Shown here: in pieces, positions 29,867-37,500 of the stretch
Position numbering within the stretch: position 1 is the first letter of the stretch
Layout of the letters: each line of letters starts with the position of its first letter
Source: Coemansia sp. RSA 1804
Lineage: Eukaryota; Kickxellomycota; Kickxellomycetes; Kickxellales; Kickxellaceae
Reading direction: 5' to 3'
Assembly: GCA_027578815.1 (NCBI GenBank)
Contig: JANBTH010000064.1
Location: 1-41,655 of the forward strand
DNA length: 41,655 bases
The notes under the pieces: generated by a model
What the model was told of the DNA's origin: nothing
What the model saw: only the letters and a program-made list of their open reading frames with translations
The model's database searches: none
Position numbers and translations under genes: made by a program

Positions 29867-30799
29867 ATGTCCCAAACTGTAGCAGTCATTGGAGCCACCG
29901 GCAGCCAAGGTGGCAGCGTCTTACGTGCACTTTACGCAACAGAAAAGTACAGCATTGTCGCTATCACGCGCGATGTCTCGAGTGCATCTTCGAACAAGAT
30001 CAAGACCGATTACCCCCATGTCAAGCTTGCCACGGCAAACCTAGATGACGTCGAGTCACTCAAGCAGGCGTTTGAAGGCGTTGACATTGTGTTTGGCGTT
30101 ACTCAATATTTGCAGCCTGCCATTCTCAGCAGAATTGCCTCTGGAGATTATGATGCCGAGTTTGAACTAGGCAAGAACGTCACTGATGCAGCAATAGCCA
30201 AGGGCGTCAAGAAAATTGTGTTTAGCACCATGTATTCGCTAAAAGAGGTAACAGGCGGCAAGTACGCGGAGGCACATCATTCGGAGGCAAAGTACAAGAT
30301 CGAGACATACATCAAGTCAAAGTCGGCAGAGATTAGTGGTGCGTTTATTCATACTGGTTGCTACATGACAAACTTTACGGCGTTTGCGCAAGTCTCGGCA
30401 GACGATAACCAAACAGTCAACTTTGTTTTCCCTCTCAAGCCAACATCCAAGCTCCCGCTGGTAGATGTAGATAAAGATACAGGCAACGTCGTTGCACATA
30501 TCCTCGACAACTTTGACAACTTTGTTGGCAAGTCCACACTGGTGAGCGGCGGGTTCTACGAAGCGCAGTATATGGCTGAGGCATTTACCAAGGCTACCGG
30601 GAAACCAGCGCGCTATGTCCAGGTCCCTTACAATGTTACTGGCAGCATTGCGGCTGAGCAAATGTTCAGAGGATTTGACGAGTTTGGGTTGATTTTAGCT
30701 GACGAGAAGCTTCTGGATGTTAACAAGACGCTAGAGTACAAACACACCACGCCGGTCAATTTCTTTAAAAACTCTGGATGGACCGGACCATCTCAATAA
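29867..30799 (+). CDS. NmrA-like NAD(P)-binding protein N6 (mosaic)
   Basis: Intronless, 310 aa, ATG at 29867. GATGSQG motif. The first ~125 residues carry N4-specific signatures (FEGVDIVFGVTQYLQPAI, GKNVTDAAIAKGVKKIVF). From SLKEVTGGKYAEA onward it follows N7 (SEAKYKIE, GCYM, DDNQTVNF, VSGGFYEAQY, FDEFG-LIL). The HFEGK-type motif reads HHSEAK, losing the Phe. EISGAFIH has Ser where the others have Arg or Cys. This looks like a gene-conversion product that remains intact and expressible (TATA box and CGG element present). Confidence 0.9.
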   Translation: MSQTVAVIGATGSQGGSVLRALYATEKYSIVAITRDVSSASSNKIKTDYPHVKLATANLDDVESLKQAFEGVDIVFGVTQYLQPAILSRIASGDYDAEFELGKNVTDAAIAKGVKKIVFSTMYSLKEVTGGKYAEAHHSEAKYKIETYIKSKSAEISGAFIHTGCYMTNFTAFAQVSADDNQTVNFVFPLKPTSKLPLVDVDKDTGNVVAHILDNFDNFVGKSTLVSGGFYEAQYMAEAFTKATGKPARYVQVPYNVTGSIAAEQMFRGFDEFGLILADEKLLDVNKTLEYKHTTPVNFFKNSGWTGPSQ

Positions 30800-30952
30800 G
30801 AAACATCTTGAAAGCTTTATTTACTTTACGAATATACTTTTAATATAATTTTTATATGCGCAGAATTGATCTATAATACGGTAATTACGTTAATCGACTT
30901 TAGAATATGCTGGCTTTCTTGATTACTAATAAATAGGGACAAATGGAGCTTC

Positions 30953-30966
30953 CGGCGTAAACTCGG
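30953..30966 (+). promoter_or_regulatory. CGG-N8-CGG direct repeat upstream of N7
   Basis: CGGCGTAAACTCGG, 435 bp before the N7 ATG. Spacer keeps the AAACT half of the N3 element. Confidence 0.55.
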
Positions 30967-31159
30967 TCCCTCCCTTGCTTTTTTTCCTCTTTATTCCCCT
31001 CTTTGAAGCTTTGTTTTTGAGTGGCAACATGTATGGCAAGCCCTCCCTTAAATCCTTGCATAAAATTCCAGCCTTTTATTGGAAATTGACAAGCCCCATC
31101 TTTCTCATTTTTTGTTTTTATTTTTACACCACAACTGAGCGACAGAGGAACTACGTAAG

Positions 31160-31165
31160 CACGTG
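31160..31165. promoter_or_regulatory. CACGTG palindrome upstream of N7
   Basis: Perfect E-box about 90 bp before the TATA box; function inferred from motif only. Confidence 0.3.
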
Positions 31166-31255
31166 GGGAATGGATGTAATATATCCACGTAAAAGTTGAA
31201 TGTCTTGGCATTCTTTTATCTTTCGCAAAAAGTAAAAAATATCTGTCCTGTATAG

Positions 31256-31263
31256 TATAAATA
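31256..31263 (+). promoter_or_regulatory. TATA box of N7
   Basis: TATAAATA, 132 bp before the ATG; continues as TATAAATACAGCAAG, the 15-mer also at N3. Confidence 0.65.
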
Positions 31264-31387
31264 CAGCAAGGATTTTGGCATTAAAAACCTCCCGAATCCA
31301 TATCCTCATTAGATACTTTATCGAAACATATTTACAAGTCGCTTCACAATCCTTTTTTTAAACTCAAAGACATTGAAATCTTGCAGG

Positions 31388-32326
31388 ATGACTCAAACTG
31401 TAGCAATTATTGGAGCCACTGGTACTCAGGGCGGCAGCGTTTTACGTGCACTTTACGCAACTGGAAAGTACAATATTGTTGCTGTGACTCGCGATGTGTC
31501 AAGCGCATCTGCAAGCAAGATCAAGGCCGATCACCCAAATGTCAAGCTTGCTACGGCTAACCTGGACAATATCGAGTCGTTAAAGCAGGCATTCGAAGGA
31601 GCCGATATTGTGTTTGGCGTCACCCAATTCATGCAGCCTGACATTATTAGCCGGGTGGCCTCTGGCAATGTTGACGCCGAGTTCCACCAGGGAAAGAACA
31701 TTGTCGACGCAGCGGTTGCGGTCGGAGTAAAGGAAATTGTGTTCAGCACAATATACTCGCTTAAAGAGGTGTCTGGCGGCAAGTACGCGGAAGCGTACCA
31801 GTCGGAGGCAAAGCACAAGATTGAGGAGTACATTAAGACAAGGGCGGCAGCGGGGGAGATCCGTGGAGCGTTTATCCATCTCGGTTGCTACATGAGCAGC
31901 TTTGCGGCATTTTCCAGTGTTTCAGCAGACGATAACCTAACGGTGAACTTTGCATTCCCTCTCAAGCCGACGACCAGGATTCCGCTGGTGGAGGCAGCCA
32001 ACGACACCGGCAGCGTCGTCTTGCATATCCTTGACAATTTTGACGAGTATGCTGGCAAGGCCACATTGGTGAGCAGTGGCTATTATGAGGCGCAATACGT
32101 AGCTGAGGCGTACACCGAGGCCACTGGAAAGCCAGCGCGTTACATCCAGCTTCCTTACAATATTACTGGCAGCGCCGCGGCTGAGCAGATGTTCAGAGGA
32201 TTCGACGAGTTTGGGTCGATTCTGAACGACGACGAGAATTTGGAGATCAACAAGAGGCTGGCACGCAAGCACACTACGCCGGTCGAGTTCTTCAAGAGCT
32301 CTGGATGGACAGGCCCATCGCAGTAG
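31388..32326 (+). CDS. NmrA-like NAD(P)-binding protein N7
   Basis: Intronless, 312 aa, ATG at 31388. GATGTQG motif; NVKLATANLDNIESLKQAFE as in N5. A two-residue insertion lies in RAAAGEIRGAF, where the other copies have SKS-E-IRGAF. The HFEGK-type motif reads YQSEAK. C-terminus SSGWTGPSQ. Subgroup N5-N7. Third positions are somewhat more GC-rich than in N3-N5. Last gene of the array; possible function as for N1. Confidence 0.9.
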   Translation: MTQTVAIIGATGTQGGSVLRALYATGKYNIVAVTRDVSSASASKIKADHPNVKLATANLDNIESLKQAFEGADIVFGVTQFMQPDIISRVASGNVDAEFHQGKNIVDAAVAVGVKEIVFSTIYSLKEVSGGKYAEAYQSEAKHKIEEYIKTRAAAGEIRGAFIHLGCYMSSFAAFSSVSADDNLTVNFAFPLKPTTRIPLVEAANDTGSVVLHILDNFDEYAGKATLVSSGYYEAQYVAEAYTEATGKPARYIQLPYNITGSAAAEQMFRGFDEFGSILNDDENLEINKRLARKHTTPVEFFKSSGWTGPSQ

Positions 32327-32847
32327 AATATTTAGAAATGATATTCTGTTTTGTTTTTGCTTTTTTTTTTGCCTTGTAGTCAATACACTCGGCTATTATT
32401 TGGTGGGTTAGCAAGTGAGTGACTCCCCAGCCACCACGCCAAATGGCAAACGACTGCTACTACTATTTTTTTAAATTGGCACATACTACACCCACACATC
32501 CCAGCTAGCATGATCAATAAATGGAGACGGAGAATAAAAAGCAATAAACCACTACTGCAAACCACTAGCTATACTAGCCACTCTACTGAATATACTACGA
32601 TCCGCAGGAACTACACTGAGATAGAAAAACAGTCGAAATGTGTTGACAGCGAAGATATCTACGGCCACAGCACTGCACTATTTATTCTGGGCCACCCATC
32701 CAAGTTATTCATTTGCGTGTATGCTTTGCCATCCAGTATTCAACATCCAATATTCAACATCCAGTATTCAGTATCCAGTATTTAACATCGAAGACTTTAT
32801 TTAACCAGGTTATTGCATAAAATAGCAGAGCATCCCAGAAATATACC
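32327..32847. promoter_or_regulatory. Spacer N7 / GH125 with repeat-bearing promoter
   Basis: 521 bp. After the N7 3' flank (AATACACTCGG near 32381) it is AT-rich and ends in a 4x14-bp tandem repeat and a TA-rich stretch (GCATAAAATA near 32815) before the GH125 ATG. Confidence 0.55.
32730..32785. repeat. 14-bp tandem repeat, four units
   Basis: Unit CATCCAGTATTCAA: copies at 32730-32743, 32744-32757 (G to A), 32758-32771 (last base G) and 32772-32785 (two substitutions), then partial CATCG. It lies 63-118 bp before the GH125 start codon. Confidence 0.88.
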
Positions 32848-34413
32848 ATGAAACACAACGTGCTTGCTGCAGCATCGCTGGTACTGCTTGCCAACACGGC
32901 GCTGACGCTGTGCAGCCAAGCGGGGTGCCCAAGCTACACGGAATACTCGTCGGTGGCGCACGGGCCGTATTCAGCGGGGAAATACAGGATCCCGTCGATG
33001 CGGCCGCCGCGGAGATGCCGCACATTCGTCAGCCCGACGGTGGAGCGGGTGGTGGAGGATGTGACGGCGGCAATCGCGGATCCCGACTGGAAGCATCTCT
33101 TTGGCAACACGTTTGCCAACACGCTGGACACCACCGTGGCGTGGCATGACGACGGCAGCAATAGCGGTAGTGGTAGCAGCAACAGTACAAAGGAGAGACA
33201 GCCGCCGTACACGTTCCTTATCACCGGCGACATTACGGCGCAGTGGATCCGCGACAGCACGAACCAGATGATGCCGTACATCGCGTACGCGGCAGACGAC
33301 GGCGCGCTTGCGAGGCTGGTGCTTGGACTCATCAACATGCAGGCGGAGGAGCTGGCGGCGTACCCGTACGGCAACGCGTTCCAGCCGCCGGCGCGGTCGG
33401 GCCTGGCGCCCAGCAGAAACGGAATTGGCGTAGACGTGAGGGTGACGCCGGCGTACGACAGCAGCGTGGTGTTCGAGGCCAAGTTCGAGATCGACTCGTT
33501 TGCGTCGTTCTTCCAGCTGGGCAACCGGTACTGGGCAGCCACGGGCGACGCGGCGTTTGCGGAGTCGGAGACGTGGCAGACGGCGGTGGCGGCAATCCTG
33601 GCGGTGGTGCGGCAGCAGCAGGAGCCGACGTTCGGCGCCGACAACAGACCGAGCCGGCCGGCGGTCACGTATGCCCGGAAAACGTGGGCGGCGACCGAGA
33701 CGCAGTTCGTCGGCGGCGGCGGCAACCCGGCGAAGCGCACAGGCATGGTGCGCACGCTGTTCCGGCCGTCGGACGACGCAACGGTGCTGCCGTTCCTGGT
33801 GCCGGCCAACGCGTTCCTGGCGGCAGAGCTGCGCAGTCTGGGCGAGATGCTGGGGGCGCTTGGCGGGGCCCACGCCGACGCCGCGCGCGAGGCCGCGGCG
33901 CTGGGCGCGGAGATCAGGCGCGGCGTGATGCAGCACGGCACGGCGCAGCATCCGACGCTGGGCCGGGTGTTCGCGTACGAGACCGACGGATACGGATCGG
34001 CGCTGCTGATGGACGACGCCAACGGGCCGTCGCTGCTGGCGCTGCCGCTGCTGGGCTTCGTCGGCGCCGACGACCCGCTGTACGTGCGCACGCGCGCAAT
34101 GGTGCTCTCCGCCGACCACAACCCCTGGTTCTTTGTGGGTTCTGCGGCAACCGGCGTCGGCAGCCCGCACACCGGCGTTGCGCGCGTGTGGCCGATGGCG
34201 GTGGCGATGCGCGGGCTGACGTCGGCGAACAGAACCGAGGTCGCCGACTGTCTGGACCAGCTCAAGGCCACCACGGCGGGACTCGGGCTGATGCACGAGT
34301 CCGTCAACGTGGCATCGCCCGCCGACTACACCAGATCGTGGTTTGCGTGGTGCAACTCGCTGGTGGGCCAGCTGGTGGTCGATGCGCTGGCACGCTTCCC
34401 CGGGATCATCTGA
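32848..34413 (+). CDS. Secreted GH125 exo-alpha-1,6-mannosidase-like protein
   Basis: Intronless, 521 aa. Start MKHNVLAAASLVLLANTALT is a clear signal peptide, cleaved probably near residue 20-25. GH125 blocks follow in order: YTFLITGDITAQWIRDSTNQ, VFEAKFEIDSFASFF, YARKTWAATETQF, NPAKRTGMVRTLFRPSDDA, YETDGYG with LLMDDANGPSLLALPLLGF, and AVAMRGLTS, ending with SWFAWCNSLVG. The family contains metal-independent, inverting alpha-1,6-mannosidases acting on fungal-type mannans and N-glycans. A Ser/Gly/Asn-rich insertion (about residues 107-118) precedes the ITGDI block. Third positions are extremely GC-rich, which leaves long open frames on the other strand and in frame 3; these are shadows. It converges on CYK3, 148 bp between stops. 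Confidence 0.93.
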   Translation: MKHNVLAAASLVLLANTALTLCSQAGCPSYTEYSSVAHGPYSAGKYRIPSMRPPRRCRTFVSPTVERVVEDVTAAIADPDWKHLFGNTFANTLDTTVAWHDDGSNSGSGSSNSTKERQPPYTFLITGDITAQWIRDSTNQMMPYIAYAADDGALARLVLGLINMQAEELAAYPYGNAFQPPARSGLAPSRNGIGVDVRVTPAYDSSVVFEAKFEIDSFASFFQLGNRYWAATGDAAFAESETWQTAVAAILAVVRQQQEPTFGADNRPSRPAVTYARKTWAATETQFVGGGGNPAKRTGMVRTLFRPSDDATVLPFLVPANAFLAAELRSLGEMLGALGGAHADAAREAAALGAEIRRGVMQHGTAQHPTLGRVFAYETDGYGSALLMDDANGPSLLALPLLGFVGADDPLYVRTRAMVLSADHNPWFFVGSAATGVGSPHTGVARVWPMAVAMRGLTSANRTEVADCLDQLKATTAGLGLMHESVNVASPADYTRSWFAWCNSLVGQLVVDALARFPGII

Positions 34414-34561
34414 AGCAGCACATCTGATCTGATCTGGGTTGATCTGGCCCGCATGTAAAACACTATTTATTGCCGCCAAGCCAGACGGTTTCAAGAGAAA
34501 GGAGAGTTGAGCAAAAAAACACATAATCTTATTCTAGTTCAATACACCACGTAGCAGCAGC

Positions 34562-37500
34562 CTAGACGCACTGGTACGACGCAATGGGCAGCCAGCCCTC
34601 GGCGTCGGAGTGGTAGACGATGATCCAGGCGCCGCGCTCCTTGACAGCGTGGCGGAGCACGTAGCCCTGGTCGCTGGGCTGGTAGACGAACTTGTGCTGC
34701 TGGCCGCCGGGGCTGCGCAGCTGCACGTGGAACAGGCGCTGGTCGCCGACCGGCAGCAGGTGGAAGCCGACGGACTCGCCCAGATGCAGCTGCGCGCTGG
34801 TCGGCTCCTTGATGTAGAACTCGTTGGGCGCCGCCGCGCTCGGCTGCACAAACAGCGGCGCGTTGCTCCGCCCGCGATGCGTCACGTGCAGCGCACAGGC
34901 CAGCGGATACGACTTGGCCGAGGCGACAGCGCGGATGCGCCCGTCCTCGTCGACGCCCTGCACGCGCGAGTAGTCGTGCGCCGATGCGCGCCGCTCCTTG
35001 CCGTGCAGAAAGCCAAGCACCTTGTGCGCGCGTGCCGCGCCCGACGGCTGGTTCTCGCCCTGGCCCGGGCTCTGCTGCTGGTTCTGCGAGGCGCGCGGCC
35101 CGCAGTAGATCTTCAGCAGCCCGCGCGCATCGCCGGCCCGAACGCCCACGAGCACCTTGACCATGCGGCGGCCCTTGTAGTCCATGCACTGCGCAAGCAG
35201 CGGCTGGCGCGCCACGATGCGGCCGCTGCCGTTCGGGTCGTGCAGCTCGATCTCGGCAAACACCGCCAGCGCCGAGTCGCGCACACACAGCACCAGCGGC
35301 ACCACCTGGTCGTCCTTCAGCTCGATGCGCGGCATCAGCGGCAGATTCAGCAGCTTCGCGCGCGTCTGGAAGTACGCCGGCCGCACGTACGGCAGCATCC
35401 AGAAGATCGGCAGCGTCACGATGGGGTCGATGAACTGGTCCTCGGGCGCCAGCGGGAAATGCGTGAAGATGGCCTCCTTGGGCGACGCCAGGAAGAACCA
35501 CGAGTCCACCTTGCACTCGGCGTTGAGCGGATGCGACTTGGCCGCACTCGCGCTGTCGACGATGCGGTACTCGCCATCCAAGCACACCACGTTCCACACG
35601 TGATTTGCTGCTGGCAGAACCGGCCCCCGACACGTGTCCAGCGGCTGCCGCAGATACCCGCGGATGGCGTGCGACTCGATGCCCAGCGCACGCATCATCG
35701 CGTCGAACAGATACGCAAACCCCGGCCCGCGCGACCGGCGCCGCTGCAGCACTGCGCCGGGCGCCTCGTTGCGCTCAAACTCGTCGTTGCTCTCGGCCAC
35801 GCTGCCGTCATACTGCACATTCGATGCAATCCACACAAACGCCGCGCGGATCCGCTCAATCGGCTTGTTGAACGGCCGCCCCACGTGCATCGTCGCCAGC
35901 GCCTCCACCGTCAGCTTGGCCGACACCGTCTTCAGCATCGTCATCTGCCGGTCCACGCGGCCCCAGCCCATGGTCTCGGGCCGCGAGATCCTTCCGCCGA
36001 ACTTGAACACCGGCCGCGCCATCTTGACGTAGTTGATCGGCGTGATGTTCTCCGGCAGCGGAAGCAGCAGCTGCGCATCCAGCTCATCCGCTGTTGCTGT
36101 TGGCGCCGCTGCCTTCAGCGTGTCCGCCCCTGTCACCGTTGCACCTGACAGCGACGGCGACGGCGTCTGTGCTGCGCCTACGTTGGACGGGAACGGCGAC
36201 ATCCGTCCGTCGCGCTGTGCGCCCGAAAGCGTCGGCGCCGACGACACCGTGCCAAACGCCGCAGAGCTGCGCACAGACGATTGGGCGCTCTCCGGCGTCG
36301 CTGCCCGGGTGTCCGCCACGCTGCCCGTCCCGCCAAACGACACCGGTCGCCGAACGTCGTTTTGCGCCAGTCTGCTCCGCACATCCATCTCGCCTCCGGC
36401 GTCCACCAGTCCGCCAGCCGACACAGACGGCCGTAGCTGCGACGTCTGCTGCTGGTACATAGGCTGCTGCACAGCCGGTGCGTGAGTAAGATGCCCGCCT
36501 GTCATCCCATCGGCAACTGACGCGCCCGCCGTATAGCTGCGTGGGCGAGCACCGACCGCCGCCGCTGATATGACTGGTGGCGTGACGGCCGAGCTCCCAG
36601 AAACATCCAACGCATATGGTCCTGCTGGGCTGAGTCTGCCGGTCTGGCCCTGCGTCATCACCGCTCCAACAACCTGTGTCTGCGGCTGCTGCGAATACGT
36701 GGGCCCAACGCTGAGCGGCACACCCAGCTGCGCGTATCCCTCCTGCATCTGTCCGCCCGTCGGTGCGTACATCGCCGTGCCCGGGCTGCCGCTGGTGTAT
36801 CCCACGCTGCCGTCAACACCTGCACCATACCCGCCGTAAACACCGTACCCCTGCTGTCCATAGGCGCCGCCAGCCGCCATGTTGCTGTGCGCATCCGCTG
36901 GCTGGTACGATACTGCGTTGGGCTGCATTGTCTGCTGCACCGGTGTCACCACCCCACCGTTAGTCGCCGGATGTTGCTGGTGGTACTGCACCACTCCTCC
37001 GTTGGTTGCCACGTATCCTGGGTACTGGCTGTTTGCGCCCGTCACTACCGGCCGCATATCGGCGGCCGCAACTGTAGCGGCTGCCCGAGAAACGCCTGAA
37101 TACCCGCTCTGCGCGTTGGCCGACATGTTGACCATGTGCTGGAAGTTGGAAACGCCCTCGTTCGGCACATCGCGTCTGCCAGCGTCATACGAATGCTGTT
37201 GCTGTTGCTGCTGGCTGTCTTCATTTGGCGCACCTAACGAAGTCAAGTACGCCGTGGACAACGTGTCGGTCTGTGAGGCTCTCAACGATCCCTCGGTTGG
37301 TCGGATACGCGACTTCTGCTTGGTCATCCTGGGCGCATGTGTATCGTGCTGGCCGTCCACGTCCTCAGTGTTGAAGGCTTCGGCTACAGGGCTCTTAATC
37401 GACACTCCTCCGCCGCCCATGAGATTAAGACTCTCAGTGCTGCTGTACCAACTGCGATGCAGGTGCGCAAGATCGCCAGCGCTGCTGTTATGTCCCGCAA

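Larger units (their letters stand above)
30800..31387. other. Spacer N6-N7
   Basis: 588 bp with CGG-N8-CGG at 30953-30966, a CACGTG at 31160-31165, and the N7 TATA box at 31256-31263. Pyrimidine-rich from about 30966 to 31010. No gene seen. Confidence 0.6.

Noticed and set aside
32971..34524. 517-codon open frame antisense to the GH125 gene, a 457-codon one in another minus frame, and a 394-codon frame in plus frame 3
   Set aside because: Arg/Ala/His/Pro-rich products with no family motifs, created by GC-rich third positions of the GH125 gene, which itself has clear domain blocks and a signal peptide.
34610..36148. 512-codon plus-strand frame opposite CYK3
   Set aside because: Low-complexity Arg/His/Leu shadow of the GC-rich 3' part of CYK3; the CYK3 strand has the SH3 and transglutaminase-like domains.
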